A DNA stretch of 64,000 nt, taken from contig FWCC01000005.1 of assembly GCA_900169235.1 (NCBI GenBank), positions 1-64,000 on the forward strand, in the 5' to 3' direction. Shown here piece after piece: positions 32,068 through 43,089 of this stretch. Positions within the stretch are counted from its first letter, which is position 1. The number at the start of each line of letters is the position of its first letter. The notes beneath the pieces are model-generated. The model did not search any database. It was not told the origin of the DNA and worked only from the letters and a program-made list of their open reading frames with translations. The position numbers and the translations under genes were made by a program. This stretch comes from Zarea fungicola (Eukaryota; Ascomycota; Sordariomycetes; Hypocreales; Cordycipitaceae).

Positions 32068-33935
32068 ATGGCACGCGTAGAAACTCGAAAAGCATGCTTC
32101 AACTGCCGAGAGCGCCATTTAAAATGCGACCAAGAGCAGCCCTCCTGTCGCCGGTGTAGAGTATCAAATTTACAATGCCAAAACCGTGCCAACCACAGCT
32201 TTCGACGCGTCACGTTTAACCAATCATCTCCTTCGCCCACAAGCCAAAGTGAAAGGATAAGCTCTTTACCCTCTGGCCAGGATGAGAGGAGGGATGCCAG
32301 CCCCCGGCGCGGCTTGACTGCCCGCTTTGTCGACCAAACCCAGTCGGTGATTCAAGCTCACCAAGAGCAAAGGCAATCTATCACAGACGACACAAGCGAT
32401 GAAACCATGGATGAGGCGGTGGAAATCACAACTGACACGCAAGTGCAAATGCAAGTGACATCCGCAACCGCAACCAGTCCATCTATGCCCAGCCCCTCCG
32501 TGCTTCGCCTGTCACCATCTGCATCGTACTTTTTCAACAATCCCCCGTCCATCATCGGCCTTCCACTCGCGACAAGCGTACAGCATTTACCAACTTTGAA
32601 TGAGCAAGACGACAAAGGCGCGCAAACGGCGACATCGACTCAGCCTCAAGCTGTCTCTTCTCAATGTGTACCAGCCCAATTCATGCCCAGCATCACCCAT
32701 CCGCGAGAGGCCTACCTTTTAAAAGTGTTTACACAAACGTGGGGTCCCATCTTTGACTGTCTTGATGCGGATCTCACCTTTACCAAATCAGTGCCGCACA
32801 TTGCCTTGACATCCAGCCAGCCTCTTTTCTGGGCCATCCTTGCCACCTCGGCACTGCAGCTGTCGCGCATCTCCAATTACCCATTCTCGGCAGCGCAGTA
32901 CTACAGGATGCAGTGCTCACAGTCAATACTACCACTGCTGCTGCAGTCAGCTAGCCCAGAGGTAAATGAAGAGGCGTTATTGGCCACTTATGTGATGCTG
33001 CGCAACTATGATCAAATGACTGGTAGGTGTCCAACGTGCAGAACGCACACTGGAAAGAATATGAGATGCTTATAAGAGGCGCAGAAAATTTAATGGAAAA
33101 GAATACAGAGGGACTCTTCACGTCCGCGCTGGCCATATCTGCCAACCCGTCCGAAGCAACATCGGAGCAGATGGATCTCGGTCGCGCCGCGTTTTGGGTC
33201 CATCTGCGACAAGACGTCCACGTGGCGCTGCTGCTCCAGGTTCCCATCAACACCGACTACCCGCCGTGCCTCAACAGACAGAGGATCATGGAGAGCCTGG
33301 ACCGCATCACCGACGGGGAAACGACGGTGCGCCAGGACACGCTCGACTGCGCCTGGGCGAACCGCATGGTTCTTCTACTGCTCGACGTCATAAACTACAG
33401 CTTCCAGCCGGGCGCGCGTTCCCTCCAAGACTGGGTCGGGCTCCGGGGCCGCCTCGACCACTGGAGCATGGCCAAGCCGCGCAATTTCCAGTCGTACTAT
33501 GAGCGAAGCCCCGACCCGAGCGACGGCCGCGTGTTTCCGGACATTTGGATCCTGCTGGACTGCTGCGTCCTGGCGCAAATGTACTACCACACGGCGACGA
33601 TACTGCTCAAGACGTATCCCCCAGTGGCGGCGGCGGCGGCGGAAGCAGGCACCGATGTGCGAACCGGTGCGCCGAGCCTGCGGGACATGGAGTGCAGGGA
33701 GCAGGTCCTGCTGCATGCGCGATCCATCTGCGGCATTGCCGTCACGAATCCAAACGCGCAGGCGCTGATTGTGTTTTGCCACATGGCTACGATTTCGGCC
33801 ATTTTCTTCACCGAGGAGGCGGAGCAGAATGAGACGATTGCCTTGCTGCAGATGGCGCACTCGGTGACGGGGCATCCGCTACATGATGTTCAGCGTAAAC
33901 TGTATAGGGCTTGGGGGCGTGCGACCCCGACCTAA
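32068..33935 (+). CDS. Zn2Cys6 transcription factor
   Basis: Exons 32068-33022 and 33085-33935 (62-nt GT-AG intron) give 601 residues. The binuclear zinc cluster is at residues 10-37 and follows C-x2-C-x6-C-x6-C-x2-C-x6-C exactly, with the basic stretch RERHLKCD between the second and fourth cysteines. A low-complexity Ser/Thr/Gln linker (about 45-210) leads into a helical region with the feel of a fungal-specific regulatory domain (HPREAYLLKVFTQTWGPIFD and onward). It should be a nuclear DNA-binding regulator recognising CGG half-sites. No target is evident. It lies between the HET-S/NWD2 pair and the HET-ZZ gene, but co-regulation is not shown. The splice is inferred because the plus-strand frame changes between GGTAGGT and CGCAG. 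Confidence 0.85.
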
Positions 33936-34241
33936 AATAAAATGTATAAAAATGACATCCATACTTTGACAACATTCATTCCTCAGTCATGTTCACCGGC
34001 CATGGCAGTGGCCAGAGTTGACGGGCTCGCCACGCCCATGTTACTCGAAGTTTCTACCAACAGCCTCAACCTCTCTATTGCCTAAATTTAATAGGCACCA
34101 GGTAGAAAGCGGTTTTAATAGTAATAACTATAGTAATAGTAAAATTAAGAAAATCAAGAAAATTAAGAAAATTAAGAAATTAAGAAATTAAGAGAATTAA
34201 GAGAATTAAGAGAATTAAGAGAATTAAGAGAATTAAGAGAA
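33936..34241. other. 3' flank of the regulator with tandem array
   Basis: Short AT-rich flank leading into the array at 34139-34246; no gene. Confidence 0.5.
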
Positions 34242-34246
34242 TTAAG
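34139..34246. repeat. Left arm: AAAATTAAG / GAGAATTAA array
   Basis: Tandem 9-base units, first AAAATTAAG-like and then about seven GAGAATTAA. The right arm at 34736-34815 is its reverse complement with the same order of unit types, so the two form inverted arms around about 490 bases. Confidence 0.85.
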
Positions 34247-34660
34247 CAGTGGGCTTGTTGTTCTTGTCTAGGGCGATATCACACGCTGCCGCATTGTCGT
34301 CATCTTGATTCTGGTCGCTAACCTCATCCTGCTTGCGCTTCTTGCCCTTTGCATTTTTCACTGGAGCTACAGGACATGTCGTACTCCCAGACGCTTTACC
34401 TATGCTTCACATGAGTAAAATAATTAAAAGGAGTATGCGCTTTTTATAGACAACGGACCCGTTATGTCAGCCTTTCCTGTATACTTCTTTCGATCCTTTT
34501 TCTTGCGGTCATATCCTGGGATAGTCGGGTCAAAGTACCCCTTCTCATAGTCCTCATTAAACACAACGACTGAGCTCCCAGGCAGACTACAAAGCTCATG
34601 ATGCCAGCAATCGAGGTCACCGGGCGAGGCAGCTCAAACTGCGCGCGGCGTGATATGGCC
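34242..34660 (-). pseudogene. 3'-terminal gene remnant between inverted arrays
   Basis: On the minus strand an open stretch ends at 34459 with a donor-like GTCCGT. A 59-nt intron (34458-34400) ends in CATAG, and a second exon 34399-34242 ends in TAA exactly where the left array begins. Exon 1 reads GDLDCWHHELCSLPGS and then SVVVFNEDYEKGYFDP, PTIPGYDRKKKDRKKYTG and onward. Exon 2 is Lys/Asp-rich (KNAKGKKRKQDEVSDQNQDD). Upstream, the frame closes at a TGA about 15 codons before GDLDC, while another frame stays open (MAISRRAQFELPRPVTSIAG), so the 5' part is missing or frameshifted. It looks like the end of a real gene broken by repeat expansion or captured between the arms. The family is not recognised. 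A short ATG frame at 35080-34808 (MVDLEELPRLGTKEYG) on the same strand could be its lost 5' end. Confidence 0.35.
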
Positions 34661-34735
34661 ATTGCCAAGCATCCGACCTATAGAAGGAGGAATGCCACAA
34701 GCACGCCGAAGACGGGATGCATCCTGACCTGTCCA

Positions 34736-34815
34736 TTAATTCTCTTAATTCTCTTAATTCTCTTAATTCTCTTAATTTTCTTAATTTTCTTAATTTTCTT
34801 AATTTTCTTAATTCC
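34736..34815. repeat. Right arm: TTAATTCTC / TTAATTTTC array
   Basis: About five TTAATTCTC units followed by about four TTAATTTTC units, the inverted counterpart of 34139-34246. The translated minus strand gives a meaningless RELREL/RKLRKL run. Confidence 0.85.
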
Positions 34816-35398
34816 CTCGGTTCGCACCCAAGGCTTGTGCCATGAGAGAAAACAGGCAACGCGCCAGTGACCGTTGCTTGCGGCCTTCTGGAATGGCTGC
34901 AGAGGAAGACATGAGAAAATGGACAGGAAATAATGCCAGGTGAGGAGTAAAATCGGCGTGAGATATTAATACAAGTCGCAGTCTTCCCGTCGTCCCTTGT
35001 TCCATGTCGGCCGAGCCGCTTCTCTGGTGCTTCCCGTATTCTTTTGTGCCTAACCGCGGTAATTCTTCCAAGTCTACCATTTTTATTCTTATTTATTTTC
35101 ATTTATTTTTGCCAATTTTATTCTGTCAAATCTGATTAATTGGCCAGGTTGATTAAATCCGACTTTAAAAGCCCATCTCGTACAGCTCGTCTTCTTTGAA
35201 GTGGGGTGTCGACTAACTTACTTTGATCCCGCCAATTATCTCAGCCTCGTTCCCTCGTAACCTCGCCGTTGAATCATCGCAATGAGCTACAGAAAATTCA
35301 TTTCACGTCGTCCTTTTTATTTAATTTTCATTGATTTTTAGCGATTAGTATCTAAAATTCAGTCAGCGGCCTAATTGGCTACCCAGCCTCGTCTGAAA
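34816..35398. other. Promoter region of the HET-ZZ gene
   Basis: AT-rich with several TTTATTTT tracts near 35090-35100 and 35320-35340. A short minus-strand ATG frame starts at 35080 but runs into the array. No separate gene is claimed. Confidence 0.5.
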
Positions 35399-37361
35399 AT
35401 GCATCTCGTCAACGTCAAGACCATGAAGCTCGAGTCCTTTGCGGAGAGCGACACGCCTAAATACGCCATCCTCTCGCACCGCTGGCAAGACGGCGAGGTA
35501 CTCTTCCAGGACATGCAGCCCGGCCATGACGCGACACCAAAGGCAGGATACGCCAAGCTGGCTGCCTTTTGCGCCAAGGCGGCCGCCGCAGGCTACGGCT
35601 ACGCGTGGTGCGACACCTGCTGCATCGATAAGAGCAGCAGCGCCGAGCTCAGCGAGTCCATCAACTCCATGTTCAAGTGGTACCGGGACGCGGGTGTCTG
35701 CTTTGCATACCTGTATGACGTGGAGGCCTCCGAGGTGCACGACGACGACTCAGAGTCCCTCCGCAGCGAGTGGTTTACGCGCGGTTGGTGCCTCCAGGAG
35801 CTCGTGGCCCCGCGGGAGGTTATCTTCTTCAACGCCCGCTGGGAGCCGCTGGGCAGCCGGGGCACGCTGAGTCGCCTGATCCACGAGATTACCGGCATCG
35901 ACGCGGATGTGCCCGAGGGGGCCAGCCTGAGCCGGTTCAGCGTCGCGCAGCGCATGGCGTGGGCGGCGGACCGCAAGACGACGCGCGGCGAGGACGTGGC
36001 GTACAGCCTGCTGGGCATCTTTGGGGTCAACATGCCGCTGCTGTACGGCGAGGGCGGGGAGCGCGCGTTTCGGCGGCTGCAGGAGGAGATTATCCGGCAG
36101 AGCCCGGACCAGTCGATTCTGGTGCACTCGCACACAGGCCTGTTTGCGCGGTCGCCAGCCGACTTTCGCGACTCGGCGCGCATTGTATGCACGGGGGCGC
36201 CGCTGATCGGGGAGCCGTACAACCTCACCAACGCGGGGCTGTCGGTGTCGCTGCTCCTATTCCCGTGGGCCTACGAGACGTACCTGGCGCTGTTGGACTG
36301 CCACGAGGATGGGTGCAGCGATTATGTAGGCATCTTTGTGCAGCTTCGACGGCGCGGGTCGAGCTGGTTCAAGACGGACCATGCGATGCGAGTCAGCGTG
36401 GACGGGGCACTGTGGCTGAAGAAGCCGCGGATTGACGGGCTCCCGAGAAGCGTGTGCAAACTGTATATTGAGAGCCTCGTGGGACTTGCTGCCTTGCTAC
36501 CGCCGCAGCGATATGGATTCTGGGTGCGGCGGTTTGAGCGAGTATGGAGCTCCAAGCAAGAACAAATGGACGAGACAGAGGCAGGCAGCGAGGAGCGGAC
36601 ATGGGCGGTGTCGGCCAACCAATGGAATGACAAGGAGCGGTTCGTTTTGCTGCCGAACGGCAGGCATGGGACGGCGGGCATCGTGGCCCGTCAATCAGGC
36701 GACGGCCACCCAATGCTGCTGCGTCTGGGGTTTTCGTTTGACTTTCGGCCCATTCTGGAACTGGGCGGTGAGGATTACACCATGTTTGACAGCAAGCCGG
36801 GTGGGATTGTGGTGGACATCAAGGGGCCTAACTCGTTTCCCATCAACGAAAGGCTAACGCGTAAGGAGCAGATGAAGGATAAGGGCCCATTTAGCAAGGA
36901 GTACGTGCTGTCGAGCACGCAGTGGATGAAGGACAACAACAATGGATGGGGCAAGACGCCAGCAACGGTGCTACTGGAGTGCACGAGCCGAGATGCGCCG
37001 CTGCATTCAGAGGGCAGGCGGGGGCTGGCTGGCGGGTATGAGGTGTTTTGCAGGAAGACGCTTGTTGATGGCGCGGAGATGTGGGTGGTTGATGTTGAGT
37101 GGTGGCGATATTCTCCAGATCGGAATGCTGGGGAGTCGAGAGGGGCGCTTTGTGATTGTTGTGAAAGGGTATGTGTGTTTTCTTTTATCCTGCTTTGCCT
37201 TTTGATTCCTTTCTGACATTGTTTTACTGACTTATCGAGTGCAGGACATACATGGCGAGCGGTACAAATGTCAAGAGTGCGCGGATTTTGATTTGTGCAG
37301 GTTTTGCATTGGCGACAAGGATAGAATTCATAATGCCGATCATGATTTTGAATCTATTTAG
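35399..37361 (+). CDS. HET-domain protein with C-terminal ZZ zinc finger
   Basis: Exons 35399-37168 and 37245-37361 (76-nt GT-AG intron) give 628 residues. The HET domain (about 18-160) shows its three blocks: YAILSHRW near 21-28, GYAWCDTCCIDKSSSAELSE about 66-85, and WFTRGWCLQELVAP about 124-137. Then follows MPLLYGEGGERAFRRLQEEI, the usual distal element of the HET-E/HET-R-like group. The last 45 residues, completed by exon 2, form a ZZ-type zinc finger (CDCCERDIHGERYKCQECAD, then DFDLCRFC and the closing His pair H-N-A-D-H). HET domains trigger vegetative incompatibility cell death; ZZ fingers bind proteins or ligands. There is no NACHT or repeat domain, so how it is activated is unknown. 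The start is the first ATG of a frame open a little further upstream. It neighbours the HET-S/NWD2 pair. Confidence 0.9.
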
Positions 37362-38619
37362 ATGCACTGGGGTATGCCTTTGTCATGGTGGATTTTGAGC
37401 TGCTCGAAACTTTGTTCTGGACTGCTGGCACACTGTCTATCAGCACATTTTGATGCAAGTGATTTTTCGATGTGTCTTTGCACTCGCGGCGAAAAAGTCA
37501 ACAAATGCACGGGTGCTGAAGCTTCCCTTTTGATAGAAAGTCTTGCGAATAATGGAATGGGAGATTTTATTTCGATAGATAAGGCTATGAAACCTGTAGA
37601 TTTGGATAAAGGAGCGGTTGGACACGACGTTTGTGTATGCTGCTAGACAAGTAGGATGGCGTTTGGATCTCGGCGGGCGACGGTGAGCAGTCGTATAAAA
37701 TGATGCCGTCGCTGCTGGTTGATGGTGTTGAGAGTTGGATTGATGACTGTGTTTTGGCGTAGCAGGGATGAGATGGACGGCAAGAGATTCCCGAACCAGG
37801 ATATCGATGTGCTGATGCCTGGCAACCTGGGGCCTGGGATGGCCAGACTGCTAGGTATCTGGGACCGTCGTGGTGCCCTGTGCGGGCTGGCTTCCCCGCC
37901 CCAACAACTGACAGCCTGACAGGTACGTACCAGTTCGTACTCGTACTGGTACTGTCAAGCAGCAAGCAGCAGCAAGCAACGCGGGTAAGCATGCAACAAT
38001 GTTTTCTCAAGATAATACCTAAATAGAAAGTCGAGGATATTCCGGCTTCTCAATTTACTGCCTAAACAAGAATTGCTGCAACCCACCCGCCCAGCACAGC
38101 AACAGTGGTTCCCCAGATGCGCCACTGACCCCAGATGCCCAGTTTCCAAGCTGCAGCTCAGCAAATCGTTTCGCGTTGAGATGCGCCGCCGCTAGCGGAC
38201 TTTGTTGCGTGCGCTGGCTTGTCCCTGTTCCAGATCTCCGTTTCCGCTCTCAACATGCCTGTACAAATGTACAAGTATTCAACCAGCCTTCCTTGTCCTG
38301 CAACGTTTTATTCCGTTGCTTCTGGCTGCCCATCACATAGCAAATTTTATTCGTCTTTTTTTCATTTTCGCCTCATTTTTATTCATATTTATTCATATTT
38401 ATCCCATTCTTACCCAAACTGGCCAGTCATCCCAACCATCTGGCCGCCCCAGTTTTAACAGGAACAGCCGGGTCCGGGCTTCTTTAGTCAGTCCACCTGC
38501 AAATTGTCTGCGACCAGACACACCCTCACACTCGGCCGTCGCGGGGTCCCTCACTCTTCTCCTACACTACCTTTTTTTTTTTTAATCTTTTTCGCGTCTC
38601 CTCGTCCTTTGCTTCATTC
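37362..38619. other. Intergenic; pyrimidine-rich adenylate kinase promoter
   Basis: 1.26 kb without a supportable gene. From about 38200 it is T/C-rich with poly-T before the ATG, typical of a well-expressed fungal housekeeping promoter. A GTAC-rich cluster lies near 37922-37955. Confidence 0.55.
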
Positions 38620-39507
38620 ATGTCGGCGCCACCGACAATGCGTTTGAACCGTGCCGCCCGCGTCCTCATTGTCGGTGCGCCCGGTGTCGGTAAAGGCACC
38701 CAGACCGAGCGCCTGCTCAAGCGCTTCCCCCAGCTCCAGGCCATTAGCACTGGTGATCTCCTGCGAACCAATGTCAAGAAGCGCACACCACTGGGTATGT
38801 CTTGCCATAATTTGCTCTGATTCTTTGACTTTTCTTCAGCGCACAACTAACTTTGTGCAAAAGGTATCCAGGTCGAGAGCATCATGAAGTCGGGCGGCCT
38901 CGTCGCCGACAACCTCATGCTGCGCCTCATCTCCAACGAGCTTCAACAGAGGGGCTGGCTCGGAAAACCCCCCGTCATGACCCTCTCCGCCATGGCCACC
39001 ACCGCCGACGCCTTTCACCACTCCACGAGCGACGAGCTATACTCGGCCGATGTCCTGGCCCATACCGGTGGCTCGCCGCCCGCCGCCTCCGAAGACCCGA
39101 CGGCCTCCTTTATCCTCGACGGCTACCCCCGCAACGCCGCCCAGGCCCTCAGCCTCGACAGCATCGTCCCCATGAACCTCGCCGTCTCCATCACCACCCC
39201 CTTTGACGTCCTCCTCGAGCGCATCGCCGGCCGCTGGGTCCACCTCCCCTCGGGCCGCGTCTACAACACCACCTTTAACAAGCCCCGCGTCGAGGGCATC
39301 GACGACGTCACCGGCGAGCGCCTGGTCCAGCGGCCCGACGACAACGAGCAGGTCTACCGCGCCCGCTTCCAAAAGTTTCAGGAGACGAGCGAGCCGCTGC
39401 TCGAGCACTATGCCAAGAAGGGCGTGCTGATTGAGGTTGAGGGCATGAGCAGCGACGAAATCAGCCCCAAGCTGTATGCCGAGTTTGAGAAGCACTTTGT
39501 GCACTGA
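38620..39507 (+). CDS. adk2: Adenylate kinase, GTP:AMP phosphotransferase type
   Basis: Exons 38620-38794 and 38864-39507 (69-nt GT-AG intron) give 272 residues. The P-loop GAPGVGKGTQ is at about 18-27, the AMP-binding STGDLLR at about 43-49 and FILDGYPRN in the centre. The LID region (GRWVHLPSGRVYN, then GIDDVTGERLVQRPDDN) lacks zinc cysteines and resembles the mitochondrial AK3/ADK2 branch that uses GTP. The enzyme interconverts GTP+AMP and GDP+ADP, probably in the mitochondrial matrix. The N-terminus (MSAPPTMRLNRAARVLI) is short and basic rather than a long presequence, as is usual for this branch. An insertion of about 40 residues before FILDGYPRN (TTADAFHHSTSDELYSADVL and onward) is unusual compared with the core family. 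Codon use is strongly C-ending, suggesting good expression. Confidence 0.9.
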
Positions 39508-41824
39508 TCACGTCTTCATCCATCATTCAGCAAATTCGGGCATCTGCGGACTGGGAGGATATTTTATACAATTTGTAATTTTACGCTGTGCTTCAGCTCG
39601 GCGTGGGCGTTTTGAGCGGCTTCTACTACTAATACGATTATTCTTATTTCTTGCCGAGAAATGGCAAATGCGCCTCTGACGGGGACAGAAAGTTGATTAC
39701 ACCCTCGGGTTTTTTTGTATATAAGAAAAGTGCTGACGAGGGTAAATGAATGGGCTGATTGGGACATGTGGCCTGGCGATTTTGTACGAGAGATGTTGGG
39801 GGGTTGGGGATTCACCACTGTCACTACTATTCCTGCAAGCTGCAGCTTCAAACACACACAATGAAATATTAAATAAACATAGTAAAGGAAAGCCCACCGT
39901 AATGTACGATATTAGTGATGCATGCAAACTGCGTCAGATGTGGAGGCTGCCGTAAACTCGGCTTAGAAAGGCGGGGGCAAGGCGTGTAGCTTGCATCATA
40001 TGCTCCCTCGCCATCTTCTGTTTATGACCTGAAAAGTACAGGAATGCGGTTATACCCAGAGCTTGCTATTATTACTCATGGGCATCGGCGGTGTTTGATT
40101 GTGTTCCTGTCGAGATGGGCAGGCGGAAGCTACCGGGTAGGTCGAGTGGTGGCGGTTGTACCCGGCACCAGACCGTTTTCACATGGGAAATTATACCTTG
40201 GAAACAAACGTCACCGGCTCCTTGTTCTATCATCTCGGAATGGGGCGCTTGAAAAGAGTTCCGTTCACACATGAAATCCTTCTGTCCTCCCGATCATCGG
40301 GGCTAGGGAAGTCGGAAAGATTCGCGTATCACAAATGGTTTCTTGCCGAGGTGTAATGGACGACATCCTCGGCGCAGCACGATGCATGGTCCCAGTCGAA
40401 CTGCTCGAAACTGGTCCCGTATTATGAATTCATTTCCATGATATTCTTTGAAATTTGTGCTTCTTTGGCGGAACTTTCTGCCATGATGATTTGCACGGGC
40501 TTGAGCGAGACAGGGGCGTGATTAATTTCGCGACAGGTGGCCGCAGAAGCACGCATCCTTCTGGCTCTCAGGCGAGAGAAAGGACTTGTAAAATGAGCAT
40601 GACATTGCTCGCAATGGAATAAATGCTTTTCATGCCACATAAAACCACAAAATGAATAGCCAAGGGCCTTTTTCCTTGCGTGTTGCCGTGCTGGCAGCAG
40701 TGTAGGGGTGCGCCGTGAGTGCTGAAGCTTCAAGGGGCGTGTCCTGAAATCAACAGGCAGCTAGGGGTATGATTTGGGGGCGTGCAAAGACCATACCTAG
40801 GACAAGAGAGCCCATATGCCAGAATTGGAGGGGAGAGCATTGAACGTCTCTCTTTAAAATAACAATAATTCTATTTTATTTTATTCCTTATTCCTTATCA
40901 TTTTCAGACTTTTTCCTCTTAGCTCCATCACTCTGCTTCTTGCTGCATTCCTCTCTCTCACGCGGTATACGAAAGCCAGTACAGTTTTTGTGCTTGTAAT
41001 ACCCATGTAATGAACTGTGACTTTCCGCACTACTAGCACTCACTCTTCTCGTGGCTCGCAAGATAAAAGGACATGCTTACTCCTCGTCCAGGGGATCTGT
41101 TGACGTCCTGTCTCGGAAATGCTTCACCGAGAAGCCGACAAGAGCGAAGAGTGGTTGGCATTGCTGTTTCTGGCCAGCCGCTGGAAGACAAGTGGCCCAG
41201 CTGTGAATACAGTGGGCTACGGCACGTTTTTCTATTTATAGGCCGATGAATCGATTGGGTTGTCGTCAACACGGACAAGATGCACAACAGCTGCATCATT
41301 CTACAAATCCATTTGCTGTAAATACTCGAAGCGTCTAAATGAAAAGACACATAATTGCAACATACCATATTTCGTTGGGAGCAGCTCAAGGTACAGCAGT
41401 CAAGCATACGTTGTGCGACATGCGTCAAGTTTCAAGGCACCCCAAAGTCTAATTATACAGGCCATGACCGCTAAGTGCCTTGTCTTCCCTGGATTCTAGT
41501 TTTATTCCCTCCCAGAACAACTGAATCCAAAGGAATACCTCAGTCTAGCCCGGTTCCATAGGTACCACCGATTTCAGCTGAACCCTTCTTGGCGTGCCCG
41601 CATGCAATGCAAGCCTTGAGGGCTTGCAGAAACGCATGGCGAACCATTCGCGGTTGCCTTTCGGGCAGCGACAGGCTACTCAGCCAAGTACAAAATCATT
41701 TTATAACTTGGGAGCCCATCCACAAGGTAGACTGCTGCCTACCTGCTGTCAAACCTAGTCCTGCCTTGACCTTGCTAAGACATCACTCCCACGTTTGAAT
41801 AACCTGCGCCCAACGTCTGCAAAA
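39508..41824. other. 2.3 kb gene-free stretch
   Basis: Short frames only. A minus-strand frame at 40422-40733 contains a Cys/His string (CGFMWHEKHLFHCEQCHAHF) but starts with TTG and has no exon partners. Nothing else was recognised. Confidence 0.45.
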
Positions 41825-42787
41825 ATGGGACAGAAGCAATACTACGCCATCTTCAAGGGGCCCCATGTAGACGAGCCAACCATTTACACGTCTTGGTAAG
41901 TGCTCTGTTTTTCCTTGCGTTAAAACTTTCTACCTCTGCCATGGTGACCAGACTAACTCTTTTGTGTCTGAACTGTGTTACCGTTAGGGGTACCGCCCAT
42001 CCGTACGTGATAGGATGTAACGCAATCCAGTCAGGCCATCCCACTCTAAACGAGGCGAAGGCATGGCTAAAGGAAATGGGCGCACAAGGTGAACCGCGCC
42101 TTGTTGGCGAGGCTCCTGTAGTCCGCGGCACCAAGATCCTTAATGGCTTTTATGCTGTAGCATACGGGGCAGACGTCGGTGTTTATGAGTTTTATTAGTA
42201 AGTTGGACATTCTTGCGTACAACAGCCAACCTTGATTTAAAAAGGGAAATTCAAATTCTTTTTTTTTCTTTTGAGAAAACGACACTCATCTAGAATTTTT
42301 CTTATTCTACAGCGGCAAGAATGGTGCCCAAAGCGAAGTGAACCAAGTGCCAAACGCCTGCTACAAGCACTTTCAGACAAAAGTGCAGGCCCGGGCCTTT
42401 ATCAAGGACTGGAACGAGTCAGTCGCCGACATTTACCGCCGAGAAATCAAAAAGGAACTTGATGCCCGTGATGTGAAGCCACCGTATTTAGGCTCCAATG
42501 TTGCGCAGCTGTTTGACACGGAGCCACCACCAGTCAAGAAGGAGGACGAAGAAGAAGCCGAAGGAGAAGTAGGCGACAACAGGGCCGCAGCGGACACTCT
42601 AGCAGAGGCGTGGAAGAATTGTATAGCTGACATGTATCGGGAAGAAATCAAGAGACAGCTGGATAAAGGAGCGCGACCGCCGGATCTGAAATTTGACGTG
42701 ACGAGCCTGTTTCAAGCTTCGACAAGCGACGGAGAAGATTGCCACGGCGTTGGTTCTTTAAAGTTAAACGAGCTCAAGATAGAGTGA
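41825..42787 (+). CDS. Protein with two RNase H1 N-terminal (hybrid-binding) domains and no nuclease domain
   Basis: Exons 41825-41895, 41988-42197 and 42313-42787 (introns 92 and 115 nt, GT-AG) give 251 residues. Domain 1 (about 5-56) begins KQYYAIFKGPHVDEPTIYTS and domain 2 (about 77-130) begins GFYAVAYGADVGVYEFYYG. Both match the caulimovirus-viroplasmin / RNase H1 N-terminal fold (PF01693), whose pattern is YYAVxxGxxPGIYxSW followed by a hydrophobic helix ending in an A-x-A-F/W stretch. Each intron falls just after the Y-x-S-W position or its equivalent, which fits an ancient domain duplication. The C-terminus is acidic, with two copies of a WN/K-x2-ADxYRxEIKxxLD element (WNESVADIYRREIKKELD and WKNCIADMYREEIKRQLD). 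The catalytic RNase H domain is absent. In RNase H1 this domain binds RNA/DNA hybrids and duplex RNA; here the role is unknown. Confidence 0.82.
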
Positions 42788-43089
42788 CTTCGAAGAAGAA
42801 TTTATTACAGATGTATTCATTTTTGTATTTTCTCTTCTTTTGTGTGTGTTCTTTTGCTCCACGTATGTGCCAGCAAGCGAGCCAAATGCCTTTGTCTCTT
42901 TCACAGACGGAGATATTTGCACTAAATTTTTCAGAAACTGGTACGGAAACAATATTTTTTAATGAGTACATAAACTATTCAGAGAACCGACCGCGCTGCA
43001 CTACCGTAAACGATACAACCGAAATTGTAATGGTAATGCGCCACAAAAAACCACCAGGCTATACAAAGATTCATGTACCGGTTCCTCGT
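42788..43089. other. Convergent spacer
   Basis: 302 bases between two convergent stop codons, AT-rich, nothing recognised. Confidence 0.6.

Noticed and set aside
34617..35102. Minus-strand frame through the right array (RELREL/RKLRKL)
   Set aside because: The repeat run is a translated 9-base minisatellite, not a coding repeat domain.
39037..39504. Minus-strand frame of 155 codons over adenylate kinase
   Set aside because: Antisense shadow of a strongly codon-biased exon.
40422..40733. Cys/His-containing minus frame resembling a zinc finger
   Set aside because: No ATG at the start, spacing does not fit a C2H2 or other named finger, no exon partners.
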